Part shown: positions 37,906 through 46,346 of the stretch, piece by piece
How the letters are laid out: each line of letters starts with the position of its first letter
How positions within the stretch are numbered: position 1 is the first letter of the stretch
Source: an uncultured Burkholderiales bacterium
GTDB taxonomy: Bacteria > Pseudomonadota > Gammaproteobacteria > Burkholderiales > Burkholderiaceae_C
Assembly: GCA_937873395.1 (NCBI GenBank)
Contig: CALMYH010000054.1
Span: forward strand, 29,379-93,378
Direction: 5' to 3'
DNA: 64,000 nt
Translations under genes and position numbers: made by a program
Notes under the pieces: generated by a model
Database searches by the model: none
Told to the model about the DNA's origin: nothing
Seen by the model: the letters and a program-made list of their open reading frames with translations, nothing else

Positions 37906-38862
37906 ATGGCCCGCAACCCGCAACTGAACCAGAACGGCGAGCTGATCCACCTGCTCTCCACCGAAGGCCTGTCGCGCGACATCCTCACCCACATCCTGGA
38001 CACCGCGTCCAGCTTCGTGAGTGTGAGCGACCGCGAGGTCAAGAAGGTGCCGTTGCTGCGCGGCAAGAGCGTGTTCAACCTGTTCTTCGAGAACAGCACC
38101 CGCACCCGCACCACCTTCGACATCGCGGCCACGCGGCTGTCGGCCGATGTCTACACGCTGGACATCGCGCGCAGCTCCACCGCCAAGGGCGAGTCGCTGC
38201 TGGACACCATCGCCAACCTCTCGGCCATGGCGGCCGACATTTTCGTGGTCCGGCACAGCGAGTCGGGCGCGCCCTACCTGATCTCGCAGCACGTGGCGCC
38301 CCATGTGCACGTGATCAACGCCGGTGACGGGCGCCACGCGCATCCGACGCAGGGTCTGCTGGACATGTACACCATCCGGCACTACAAGAAGGACTTCACC
38401 AACCTGTCGGTGGCCATCGTCGGCGACGTGCTGCACTCGCGGGTGGCGCGCTCGGACATCCATGCCCTGACCACGCTGGGGTGCCCTGACCTGCGGGTGG
38501 TCGGGCCGCGCACCCTGGTGCCGTCCGACCTGTCCCACATGGGCGTGCGGGTCTGCCACACACTGGAGGAGGGCATCAAGGGCTGCGACGTGGTCATCAC
38601 CCTGCGCTTGCAGAACGAGCGCATGAGCGGTGCCCTGCTGCCGTCCAGCCAGGAGTACTTCAAGAGCTTCGGCCTGACGCCGGAGCGCCTGCGCTGGGCC
38701 AAATCCGATGCCATCGTCATGCACCCGGGCCCGATCAACCGCGGTGTGGAGATCGATTCGGCGGTGGTCGACGGGCCGCAGAGCGTGATCCTGCCGCAGG
38801 TGACCTTCGGCATCGCCGTGCGCATGGCGGTGATGGGGATCGTGGCTGGAAACGAGGCATGA
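37906..38862 (+). CDS. pyrB: Aspartate carbamoyltransferase catalytic chain
   Basis: 318 residues. It makes carbamoyl-aspartate in pyrimidine synthesis. Carbamoyl-phosphate site [22 protein letters not shown], the 80s-loop residues [37 protein letters not shown] and the 240s loop RLQNERM are all present. AGGAGG lies nine bases before the ATG. No pyrI is nearby; the adjacent inactive PyrC' suggests the dodecameric class-A enzyme known from Pseudomonas, in which PyrC' is needed for assembly. Confidence 0.97.
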   Translation: MARNPQLNQNGELIHLLSTEGLSRDILTHILDTASSFVSVSDREVKKVPLLRGKSVFNLFFENSTRTRTTFDIAATRLSADVYTLDIARSSTAKGESLLDTIANLSAMAADIFVVRHSESGAPYLISQHVAPHVHVINAGDGRHAHPTQGLLDMYTIRHYKKDFTNLSVAIVGDVLHSRVARSDIHALTTLGCPDLRVVGPRTLVPSDLSHMGVRVCHTLEEGIKGCDVVITLRLQNERMSGALLPSSQEYFKSFGLTPERLRWAKSDAIVMHPGPINRGVEIDSAVVDGPQSVILPQVTFGIAVRMAVMGIVAGNEA

Positions 38863-38967
38863 ACGTGGCCCCCACGCTCCACCGCTGCGCGGATCGCTGC
38901 CCCCCGAGGGGGTGCGTTTCGCCTTGGGGCGGCCCGGCGGCGAAACCACGATTTTCGAGGTAAGGCT
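38863..38967. repeat. Comamonad-type intergenic repeat between pyrB and pyrC'
   Basis: GCTGCCCCCCGAGGGGG followed by GCCTTGGGGCGGCCCGGCGG is a motif I recall recurring between genes in Comamonadaceae. Its core CCCCC-GA-GGGGG (38901-38912) is palindromic, and a second GC-rich hairpin can form with CCTTGGGGCGGCCCGG. It separates two genes that are otherwise expected to be cotranscribed. GAGGTAAGG at its end serves as the pyrC' ribosome site. Confidence 0.55.
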
Positions 38968-40308
38968 ATGAAGATATTGATCCAGAACGGCCGTGTGATG
39001 GACCCGGCCACAGGCCGTGACGAGATGGCCGACGTGGCCGTGGCGGCGGGGCGCATCATCGCCATCGGCCAGGTCGGCAGCGACTTCCACCCCAACCGGG
39101 TCATCGACGCCGCCGGTTGCGTGGTGGCGCCGGGGCTGGTGGACCTGGCGGTGCGCCTGCGCGAGCCGGGGCAGGAGCATGCCGGCATGCTTGAAAGCGA
39201 AATGAGTGCGGCGGTGGCCGGTGGTGTGACCTCGCTGGTGTGCCCACCCGACACCGACCCGGTGCTGGACGAACCGGGGCTGGTGGACATGCTCAAGTTC
39301 CGCGCCGAGAAGCTGCACCTGGCCCGGGTGTTCCCCCTGGGCGCGCTCACGCGCGGCCTCAAGGGCGAGGTGCTGACCGAGATGGCCGAACTCACCGAAT
39401 CGGGCTGCATCGGCTTCGGTCAGGCCGAGGTGCCCATCGTCAACACCCAGGTGCTGCAGCGCGCGCTGCAGTACGCCGCCACCTTCGGCTACACCGTCTG
39501 GCTGCGGCCGCAGGACCACTGGCTCGGTCAGGGTGTGGCCGCCAGCGGACCGCTGGCCACACGCCTGGGTCTGTCGGGTGTGCCGGCGGCGGCCGAGACT
39601 ATCGCCCTGCACACCCTGTTCGAACTCATGCGCGCGGTTTCCTCCAAAGGCAGCCGGGCGCGAGTGCACCTGTGCCGCATCAGCAGCGCGGCCGGCCTGG
39701 AGCTGGTGCGCCAGGCCAAGGCCGAAGGGCTGCCGGTGAGCTGTGACGTGAGTGTGCACAACCTGCTGCTGACCGACGTCGACATCGGCTACTACGACAG
39801 CCGCCTGCGCCTGCAGCCGCCGGTGCGCCAGCAGCGCGACCGCGAGGCGCTGCGGGCCGGGTTGGTCGACGGCACCATCGACGCCCTGGTGTCCGACCAC
39901 AACCCGGTTGCCGCGGACGCCAAGATCCTGCCCTTTGCCGAGGCCGAACCGGGCGCGACGGCGGTCGAGCTGCTGCTCGGTCTGGCCCTTCGTTGGGCAC
40001 AGCAGGACGGGCTGGGGTTGATGCAGGCGCTGACGGTGCTCACCAGCGGCCCGCAGTCGGTCCTCGGTGGCAGCCTGGGGACGCTGCAGGCCAGCGTCGG
40101 GCGCCTGGCCGTGGGGGGCGTGGCCGACATCTGCGTGTTCCACCCGGACAGCCCCTGGGTGGTCACGCAGCAGGCCTTGCGCAGCCAGGGCAAGCACACG
40201 CCCTTCGGCGACCAGGAGCTGCCTTCGCAGGTGCGCGCCACCCTGGTGGGAGGTCAGCTGGCGCACCTGGCCGATGGTGTGGCGACCCAGCCGGCCGCCC
40301 ACGCGTGA
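38968..40308 (+). CDS. Dihydroorotase-like PyrC' lacking the metal-binding HxH
   Basis: 446 residues, amidohydrolase fold. In active enzymes the first strand ends GLVDxHVHLREPG; here it reads GLVDLAVRLREPG, so both zinc-ligand histidines are replaced (Ala61, Arg63). The late Asp is kept (SDHNPVA) but the usual His after it is not. It should therefore be catalytically dead. Pseudomonas has the same situation: an inactive PyrC' that assembles with PyrB into a dodecamer. An active dihydroorotase must exist elsewhere in the genome. The stop overlaps the plsC GTG by three bases (GTGA). Confidence 0.88.
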   Translation: MKILIQNGRVMDPATGRDEMADVAVAAGRIIAIGQVGSDFHPNRVIDAAGCVVAPGLVDLAVRLREPGQEHAGMLESEMSAAVAGGVTSLVCPPDTDPVLDEPGLVDMLKFRAEKLHLARVFPLGALTRGLKGEVLTEMAELTESGCIGFGQAEVPIVNTQVLQRALQYAATFGYTVWLRPQDHWLGQGVAASGPLATRLGLSGVPAAAETIALHTLFELMRAVSSKGSRARVHLCRISSAAGLELVRQAKAEGLPVSCDVSVHNLLLTDVDIGYYDSRLRLQPPVRQQRDREALRAGLVDGTIDALVSDHNPVAADAKILPFAEAEPGATAVELLLGLALRWAQQDGLGLMQALTVLTSGPQSVLGGSLGTLQASVGRLAVGGVADICVFHPDSPWVVTQQALRSQGKHTPFGDQELPSQVRATLVGGQLAHLADGVATQPAAHA

Positions 40309-41045
40309 AGAAGCTGCGTGCGACCTGGCGCGCCTGGCGCGCCATCGTGCACGTGCTGCGCGGGCTGTGGATCATCCGCCGCGAGTTCGGTCGCATGAAC
40401 GACGCGCAAAAGCGCCTGCTGGTGCGCGAGTGGTCCCGGCGGATGCTGGCCATCCTGGGGGTGTCGCTGGAGGTGCGGGGCAGGGTTCACGGCAGCGGAC
40501 CGCTGCTGGTGGTGGCCAACCACATTTCCTGGCTGGACATCATCGTCATGAACGCCTGCCAGCCGGCCCGTTTTGTGTCCAAAGCCGATGCCGGTCACTG
40601 GCCTGTGCTGGGTGCCCTGATCCGGGGTGCCGGCACCCTGTTCATCGAGCGGGAAAACCGGCGCGACGCCATGCGGGTGGTGCACCTGATGGCCGAGCGA
40701 CTGGTGGACCGGGACATCGTGGCGGTGTTCCCCGAAGGCACCACCGGTGACGGTCGCCAGGTGCTGCCCTTCCACGCCAACCTGCTGCAGGCGGCCATTT
40801 CCACCGGTGCGCCGGTGCTGCCGGTGGCTCTGGGCTACCGGGATCCGGTCGATCGGACGATCAGTGACGCTCCGCTGTTTATCGGCGATACCACGCTGCT
40901 CTCGTCCATCTGGAGCACCCTGTGCGCCGATGGTGTGCTGGCTGTGGTGCACCAGGGTGAGCCTGAAGAGGCCCATGGCCGGGATCGCCGCGCGTGGGCG
41001 CGGGACCTGCAGGACATGGTCGGCCGGTTGGCGGCCGAGATCTGA
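40305..41045 (+). CDS. plsC: 1-acylglycerol-3-phosphate acyltransferase (PlsC family)
   Basis: 246 residues. The acyltransferase motif NHISWLD (Hx4D), the FIERENRRDAM segment and VFPEGTTGDG are intact. It transfers an acyl chain to lysophosphatidate or a related acceptor at the inner membrane; the N-terminal helix (about 10-30) is amphipathic rather than clearly transmembrane. GTG start, coupled to the pyrC' stop. Only seven bases separate its stop from that of the convergent fusion gene. Several PlsC paralogues are common, so the exact substrate is uncertain. Confidence 0.88.
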   Translation: MKKLRATWRAWRAIVHVLRGLWIIRREFGRMNDAQKRLLVREWSRRMLAILGVSLEVRGRVHGSGPLLVVANHISWLDIIVMNACQPARFVSKADAGHWPVLGALIRGAGTLFIERENRRDAMRVVHLMAERLVDRDIVAVFPEGTTGDGRQVLPFHANLLQAAISTGAPVLPVALGYRDPVDRTISDAPLFIGDTTLLSSIWSTLCADGVLAVVHQGEPEEAHGRDRRAWARDLQDMVGRLAAEI

Positions 41046-41052
41046 CAGGTCT

Positions 41053-43467
41053 TCAGCCCAGCCGGTAGGCCTGGCGGTCAGGCCGCTGCACGGCCTTCAC
41101 GTACTCGGCGGTGAAGCCGGGAAACAGGGCCACGATCTTGCCGCCGTCCATGCGGTACCAGCTGCGGCACTGGGCCCAGACCGAACCGCCCAGGCGCTGC
41201 TGCAGCGACCGGTTGTATTCGGCCATCACTTCGGTCCGTACCTCGATCCAGCGCTGGCCTTCGCGTCCGACCCGCTGCATGCAGGCAATGGCGTGGCGCA
41301 CTTCGGGCTCGATATAGAGCAGGGTCGAGGTGTGGCCGGTGGCAGTGTTGGGGCCCAGCATCAGGAACAGGTTGGGAAAACCCGCCACGCTGATGCCGTG
41401 GTAGGCCTGTGGCCCGTCGGCCCAGGCCTGGCGCAGCGTATGGCCGTTCAGGCCGGTGACCTTGACCGAGGAGAGCAGCTGCACCGTCTCGAAGCCGGTG
41501 GCACACACCAGCACGTCCACCGGCCGTTCGCGGCCGTCGGTGGTGACGATGCCACGCGGCGTGATGCGCTCGATCCCGGTGGTCACCAGTTCCACGTGGG
41601 TCCGCGTGAGGGCCGGGTAGAAATCGTTCGAGTAGATGATGCGTTTGCAGCCCAGCGGGTAGGGCGGGGTCAGTGCCTCGCGCAGCGCCGGGTCGGACAC
41701 CTGTCGGGCGCGATGGGCGGCAGCCGTCTTGAGCATGCCGCGGCGTGCCAGCGTGCCCTCGTCGAAGCCACGACGGCCCCACTCCAGGATCTGTGTCCAG
41801 GCCCAGCGCGTGAAGGCGGCGTACGGCGGCAGGCGGGCCAGCAGGCGGTCGAGCCGGCCATAGCGCCGGTCCAGCCGTGGCAACACCCAGTTGGCGGTGC
41901 GCTGGAAGACATGCAGGCGCGCCGCCTGCTGCGCGATGGGGGGCACCAGCTGCGAGGCGGTGGAGCCAGTGCCGATCACGGCCACGCGGCGCCCGGCCAC
42001 CGGAATGGTGGGGTCCCAGCGGGCCGAATGCAGGCGATCGCCGGCGAAGCTGTCCAGACCGGGTATGTCGGGCCAGCGTGGCTGGTTCAGCGGCCCGGTG
42101 CTGCAGACAAGGAAGCGTGCGCGCAGCGTGTCACCGCGCGCGGTGCGCAAATGCCAGTGGCCGGTGGTCTCGTCAAAGCGCGCTTCGGTCAACTCGCTGC
42201 CCAGGCGCGTTCGGGCACCCAGGTGGTGCCGGTCGGAGAGGCCTTGCACATAGCGCTGGATCTCGGGCGCCGACGCAAAGCGCCGCGTCCACCGCGGGTT
42301 GGGTGCGAACGAAAAGGCATACACCGGCGAGGGCACGTCCACATGGGCGCCCGGATAGGTGTTGTCCCACCAGGTGCCGCCCACGCCGGGCTGCTTCTCC
42401 AGAATCACCCAGTCTTTGATGCCGGCCCGGTTCAGCCCGAGGCCCATGCAGACCCCGGACATGCCGGCGCCCATGATCACCACCTCGTGTTCACTGTGGC
42501 GGGGCTCGGCCACCGCGTCCAGGCGCTGGCGGGCAAAGCGGGTCAGACGGGCAATGGCTTCGTCGGCGCTGCGCAGCGCACCGCCGTGCAGCTGGAACAC
42601 ATGCCAGCGGCGCTCGGTGATGTCGCAGCGGCTGTCCACACCGGCCGACCGCAGCGCCTCATGCAGGGCCAGCGCCTGGCCGTGCAGCATCTCGTCGGTG
42701 CCAGCCTGAATCAGCACCGGCGGCAGACCGCGCAGGTCGGCTTTCAGGGGCGAGGTCATCCAGGCCCGGGCGTCGGGTGTTGGCCCCAGGTAGTGGGCCG
42801 CACAGGCCTGTGCCCAGGCGGCGCTGAGCATGGCCTCGCCCGGTGGTTCCTCGGGCACGGTGTCTGGTGCCATGTCGGCCCAGGGCGACAGCAGGAGCAG
42901 GCCGGCCGGTGGCGCCTCGCCGGCCTCGCGCAGTGCGAGCGCCAGCGACAGGGCCAGCCCGCCACCGGCAGAGTCGCCCGCCACCACCACCGGCCCCTGC
43001 AGGCGCAGCGCGCGGTAGGCCGCCAGCGCATCCTCCAGCGCGGCCGGAAAGCGGTGCTCGGGTGCCAGCCGGTAGTCGGCCACGAACACCGGCACGCCCG
43101 TGCCCTGGGCCAGCCGCGCCGTGAGGGCGCGGTGCGTGGCCGGACTGCCGACACAGTAGGCACCCCCGTGCAGGTAGAGCAGGGTGCCGGCGCGCACCGG
43201 CGGTGCATCGCCATGCCGCAGCCACTCGCCGGGCATCCCTCCGACCGTGTCGGGTGTGATGCGCACCGAGCGCGGGACCAGGGTGGTGCGAGAGAGCAGG
43301 CGCAGCCAGCGGCGCTGCAAGCCGATGGACCAGCGCGGCGAGAAGACCGGTTTGAGCAGGGCGCGCAGGGTGCTGCGCAGCACCCCTGCCAGCAAGGCCT
43401 CGAACAGACCCTCGGGCCGGTGGAGGTCCACGCCCTCGGTCACCTGGGGATGGTGGTCGCGCACCAC
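41053..43467 (-). CDS. Alpha/beta-hydrolase fused to a Baeyer-Villiger-type flavin monooxygenase
   Basis: 804 residues in one frame. Residues about 60-315 form a hormone-sensitive-lipase-type esterase: oxyanion HGG (100-102), nucleophile Ser166 in GDSAGGG, Asp258 in AGTDEML and His289 in RWHVFQL. Residues about 325-800 form a class-B flavin monooxygenase: FAD Rossmann motif GAGMSG (333-338), GGTWWDNTYPGAHVDVPS, the BVMO fingerprint FAGDRLHSARW (474-484) and the NADPH Rossmann GTGSTAS (499-505), then CATGFE. The monooxygenase would turn a ketone into an ester or lactone and the hydrolase would open it. The substrate is unknown. The GST gene lies 16 bp upstream on the same strand. Confidence 0.88.
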   Translation of the reverse strand: MVRDHHPQVTEGVDLHRPEGLFEALLAGVLRSTLRALLKPVFSPRWSIGLQRRWLRLLSRTTLVPRSVRITPDTVGGMPGEWLRHGDAPPVRAGTLLYLHGGAYCVGSPATHRALTARLAQGTGVPVFVADYRLAPEHRFPAALEDALAAYRALRLQGPVVVAGDSAGGGLALSLALALREAGEAPPAGLLLLSPWADMAPDTVPEEPPGEAMLSAAWAQACAAHYLGPTPDARAWMTSPLKADLRGLPPVLIQAGTDEMLHGQALALHEALRSAGVDSRCDITERRWHVFQLHGGALRSADEAIARLTRFARQRLDAVAEPRHSEHEVVIMGAGMSGVCMGLGLNRAGIKDWVILEKQPGVGGTWWDNTYPGAHVDVPSPVYAFSFAPNPRWTRRFASAPEIQRYVQGLSDRHHLGARTRLGSELTEARFDETTGHWHLRTARGDTLRARFLVCSTGPLNQPRWPDIPGLDSFAGDRLHSARWDPTIPVAGRRVAVIGTGSTASQLVPPIAQQAARLHVFQRTANWVLPRLDRRYGRLDRLLARLPPYAAFTRWAWTQILEWGRRGFDEGTLARRGMLKTAAAHRARQVSDPALREALTPPYPLGCKRIIYSNDFYPALTRTHVELVTTGIERITPRGIVTTDGRERPVDVLVCATGFETVQLLSSVKVTGLNGHTLRQAWADGPQAYHGISVAGFPNLFLMLGPNTATGHTSTLLYIEPEVRHAIACMQRVGREGQRWIEVRTEVMAEYNRSLQQRLGGSVWAQCRSWYRMDGGKIVALFPGFTAEYVKAVQRPDRQAYRLG

Positions 43468-43483
43468 AGCCGGTCCGGCCGCT

Positions 43484-44137
43484 TCAGCCCTTGGCCGCGC
43501 GGGCGCGCTGCATCATCAGCTCGGTGTTGGTCTTTCGGTCGGCATTGACCTTCACCACACTCGGGCGTTCTCCGACCTTCTTCAGATAGTCGCGCACCGG
43601 CAGCTCGGCCAGGAAGTCGCGGCCGTAGACGACTTTGGTGGCGCCGGAGACCAGCGGCAGGTGCACGATGGCCGCGCAGTCGGCCAGGGTGAAACTGTCG
43701 CCGGCGATGAAGGGCGAGAACTTCACCAGCTTCGCGAAGGCGGCGATGTTCTTCTCCAGCTGCTGGCCGGTCTTCTCCTTGGCCGCGTCGCTGACCTTGC
43801 CACCGAAGAAGGCCTCGGGGTAGAGGTTGCGCGCCACCAGCTCCAGGTGCAGCTCCAGGTAGCGCAGCAGCTCGCGCACCTTGGCCGCGGCAAACGGGTC
43901 GGCCGGCAGCAGGGCCGGCTGCGGGTACTTCGCCTCGATGTACTCGAGCATGACGGTGGACTCGCACAGCGTGCCTTCGTCGGTCTTGAGGTAGGGCACC
44001 TTGCCCAGCGGGCTGGCGGCCAGGTCGGTCTCGCCGACCCAGGCCAGCTCTTCGTCGAAAGGCAGGCCTTTTTCGAGCAGGGCGAGCTTGACCTTGTTGT
44101 AGTAGTTGCTGGCCGAAAAGCCGCAGAGGGTGAGCAT
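43484..44137 (-). CDS. Glutathione S-transferase
   Basis: 217 residues. Thioredoxin-fold N-terminal domain (LCGFSASNYYNKVKLALLEKGLPF; GKVPYLKTDEGTLCESTVMLEYIE, with the glutathione-binding cis-Pro and ES pair) and an all-helical C-terminal domain (FIAGDSFTLADCAAIVHL). A longer open frame upstream is not conserved; MLTLCGF is the natural start and has GGAGACCACC nearby. It conjugates or reduces electrophiles with glutathione. Being directly upstream of the hydrolase-monooxygenase gene, it may be cotranscribed and serve the same substrate, but that is inference. Confidence 0.92.
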   Translation of the reverse strand: MLTLCGFSASNYYNKVKLALLEKGLPFDEELAWVGETDLAASPLGKVPYLKTDEGTLCESTVMLEYIEAKYPQPALLPADPFAAAKVRELLRYLELHLELVARNLYPEAFFGGKVSDAAKEKTGQQLEKNIAAFAKLVKFSPFIAGDSFTLADCAAIVHLPLVSGATKVVYGRDFLAELPVRDYLKKVGERPSVVKVNADRKTNTELMMQRARAAKG

Positions 44138-44221
44138 GGTGGTCTCCGTTGGGGGAAGGGGAAACTGGATGTTAGGCCGAGCGCGGCACTTTGTCGCGTC
44201 ACACGGATGACGTCGGCCTGC

Positions 44222-44227
44222 TAAACT
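44222..44227 (+). promoter_or_regulatory. Candidate -10 box close to the first copper-island gene
   Basis: TAAACT ends six bases before the ATG of the first DUF2946 gene, the same geometry as at yqgE. No ribosome-binding site precedes the ATG. The message may be leaderless. The -35 is not clear. Confidence 0.35.
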
Positions 44228-44233
44228 GTCGCC

Positions 44234-44614
44234 ATGGACGCGATCCGTCTGCACCGCCGTTTTGCCGCCTGGCTGGCCATCTGGGCCCTGCTGGTGGCTG
44301 CGCTGTGGCCCGCCCTGGTGCAGGCGGCCGTCGCGGGCACGGACAAGTCCGGGTGGATCGAGGTCTGCAGCGCCTCCGGCATGGTCTGGGTCAAGGCCGA
44401 CGGTTCGTCCGAGTCGCAGGACCACCTGGCCAAGGACGCTGCCTCGCACTGCAACTGGTGCCAGCTGCACAGTGGCGGTGGACTGCCACCACACCACACA
44501 GACGCTGTGGGCCTGATGGCTGGCACCCACGACGTTCCCGCTTTCTTCACCGCAGCACCGCGACCGGCCCAGCCGCTGGCCACCCGATCACGCGCTCCCC
44601 CGCTGGCCGCCTGA
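44234..44614 (+). CDS. DUF2946 protein, copy 1 (copper island)
   Basis: 126 residues. An N-terminal hydrophobic signal or anchor (about 11-32) is followed by GWIEVCSASGMVWVKAD and then HCNWCQLH, the Cys/His-rich core of DUF2946. DUF2946 proteins are exported, usually sit beside copper genes and may bind copper, though no biochemical role is settled. The C-terminus is Pro/Ala/His-rich. First gene of an island with SCO1, PCuAC and MbnP/MbnH. Confidence 0.8.
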   Translation: MDAIRLHRRFAAWLAIWALLVAALWPALVQAAVAGTDKSGWIEVCSASGMVWVKADGSSESQDHLAKDAASHCNWCQLHSGGGLPPHHTDAVGLMAGTHDVPAFFTAAPRPAQPLATRSRAPPLAA

Positions 44615-44675
44615 CATCCCGACGCCCACGTCCACACGGCGGACGTGTTCCTGGTTCCGATGTTCAGGAGGCGCC

Positions 44676-45320
44676 ATGCCTCACGCCCCGTTCAAGCAAC
44701 TTGCTGTGTCTGCCGGCCGGCGCCGTGCGCTGTCCTGGCTGTTGTTGCCCGCTTTGACTGCGCTGGCTGCTTGTGACCGCTTGCCTGGTTCGTCGGGTTC
44801 GCCGGGATTCGAAGGCGTCGACATCACCGGTGCGCCCTATGGCCATGGTTTCGCGCTGACCGATTTCAGCGGGCAGCCGCGCACCCTGGCCGACTTCCAG
44901 GGCAAAGTGGTGATGCTGTATTTCGGCTTTGTCCAGTGCCCGGACGTCTGCCCCACGGCGCTGTCTCGTGCGGCCGCCGTGATGGAGCAACTGGGCCCGC
45001 AGGCCGCCGAGGTCCAGCTGCTGTTCGTCACGGTGGACCCCGAGCGCGACACGCCCGAGCTGCTGCGCGCGTACATGGCGGCCTTTGACCCGTCCTTCAT
45101 GGCCCTGACCGGCGCCGACGAGGACATCAAGGCAGCTGCCGAAGCGTTCCGGGTTTACTACAAGAGGGTCCCAACCGGCAGCAGCTACACCATGGACCAC
45201 ACGGCCCTGACCTATCTGATCGACCGCCAGGGGCGTCTGCGCGTGGCCCTGAGGCATGAGCAGGGCGCCGACGACTACGCCGCCGACATCCGGACTTTGC
45301 TGGCCGAAGACGCCGGCTGA
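44676..45320 (+). CDS. SCO1/SenC copper chaperone lipoprotein
   Basis: 214 residues. A signal with lipobox LAAC (Cys33) predicts membrane anchoring. The thioredoxin-like fold carries the copper-binding CPDVC (Cys88, Cys92) and His175 (MDHTALTY), the complete SCO ligand set. SCO proteins deliver copper to the CuA site of cytochrome oxidase or act as thiol-disulfide exchangers. Placed directly before a PCuAC gene, its usual partner. Confidence 0.95.
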   Translation: MPHAPFKQLAVSAGRRRALSWLLLPALTALAACDRLPGSSGSPGFEGVDITGAPYGHGFALTDFSGQPRTLADFQGKVVMLYFGFVQCPDVCPTALSRAAAVMEQLGPQAAEVQLLFVTVDPERDTPELLRAYMAAFDPSFMALTGADEDIKAAAEAFRVYYKRVPTGSSYTMDHTALTYLIDRQGRLRVALRHEQGADDYAADIRTLLAEDAG

Positions 45321-45362
45321 ACCAATTGTTTTTTTCCCACCCATCGACCAGGAGTCATCCCC

Positions 45363-45833
45363 ATGAAAAAACTCATCATCACCGGCCTGCTGGCCATCAC
45401 CACCGCTGCCTGGGCCCAGACCGTGGTCAAGGTGGAAGACGCCTGGGTGCGCGGCACCGTGGCCACGCAGAAGGCCACCGGCGCCTTCATGCGCCTGACG
45501 CCGTCCGCTAACGCACGCCTGGTCGCGGCCGAGTCGCCCGTGGCCGGCGTGGTGGAAATCCACGAAATGGCCATGGAGAAGGACGTCATGAGAATGCGCC
45601 AGATCCCGGGACTGGACCTGGCCGCCGGTCGCACCACGGAACTCAAGCCGGGTGGCTACCACGTGATGCTGATGGACCTCAAGCAGCCCTTGCAGGCCGG
45701 ACAGAACGTGCCCATCACCCTGGTGTTTGAAGACGCCGCCCGGCAGCGCTTCACGCAGCAGATTGCGGCGCCCGTCCAGGCGCTGGGCGCCGGCCACGGT
45801 CACAACAAATCCCACGGGGGCCACAAACACTGA
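45363..45833 (+). CDS. PCuAC periplasmic copper chaperone, copy 1
   Basis: 156 residues. Signal peptide ending AWA-Q. The PCuAC motif H-x10-M-x21-H-x-M is exact: His67, Met78, His100, Met102. It binds Cu(I) and passes it to SCO or to the oxidase. A His-rich tail (GHGHNKSHGGHKH) adds possible Cu(II) sites. AGGAG precedes the ATG. Confidence 0.95.
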   Translation: MKKLIITGLLAITTAAWAQTVVKVEDAWVRGTVATQKATGAFMRLTPSANARLVAAESPVAGVVEIHEMAMEKDVMRMRQIPGLDLAAGRTTELKPGGYHVMLMDLKQPLQAGQNVPITLVFEDAARQRFTQQIAAPVQALGAGHGHNKSHGGHKH

Positions 45834-45859
45834 GTCCCGCCAGACCTGCGCGCCTGACC

Positions 45860-46237
45860 ATGTCCCGGTCGCTCCTGCATGCCCTCACCCGCTGCCTGCT
45901 GGCCGCGATGGTGCTGGCCGTGCTGGCACCGTCGGTGTCGCGCGTGCTGGCCGCCGAGCGCACGGCGGGCGAATGGGTGCAGATCTGCACCGCGCAGGGA
46001 ATGGAATGGGTGCAGCTGGGTGACCGGCAAGACCCGCAAGACGCCAACGATCCGCTGGCCGTGCACGACCTGTGCGGCCATTGTGTCCTGGCCGCCGATC
46101 GCTTTGCACCGCTGTTGCCGACGCTGCCTGGCTGGCTGCCACCCGAGGGCGAGCGGGTTCCCCGCGACCAGCTGGTCCTGCCGCACCTGGCTTCGTCGGC
46201 GATGCCGCCGCTGGCCCGGGGGCCACCGAACACCTGA
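45860..46237 (+). CDS. DUF2946 protein, copy 2
   Basis: 125 residues with an N-terminal hydrophobic export signal (about 10-31), then EWVQICTAQGMEWVQLGD and DLCGHCVLAAD. The paired core (VCSASGM/ICTAQGM and CxxC) matches copy 1 at the same spacing, so the two are paralogues. Probably periplasmic and metal-related; function unproven. Confidence 0.8.
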   Translation: MSRSLLHALTRCLLAAMVLAVLAPSVSRVLAAERTAGEWVQICTAQGMEWVQLGDRQDPQDANDPLAVHDLCGHCVLAADRFAPLLPTLPGWLPPEGERVPRDQLVLPHLASSAMPPLARGPPNT

Positions 46238-46346
46238 TCTGAACGCCGGTGCACCTGCCCCAACGCGGGCTCGTGCGCCGATGAGTTCCTGGCCGATCGC
46301 CGCGTGTGATCGCCTGCCAGGGTGACGTTCCAGTCAGGAGTTCCAC

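Noticed and set aside
37906-38862. PyrR-responsive attenuator in front of pyrB
   Set aside because: Only four bases separate pyrR from pyrB, with a ribosome site inside pyrR, leaving no room for a leader with antiterminator and terminator stems.
40747-43548. A 933-codon open frame on the plus strand opposite the hydrolase-monooxygenase fusion
   Set aside because: The opposite strand carries all catalytic motifs of two known families; this frame has none and starts inside plsC.
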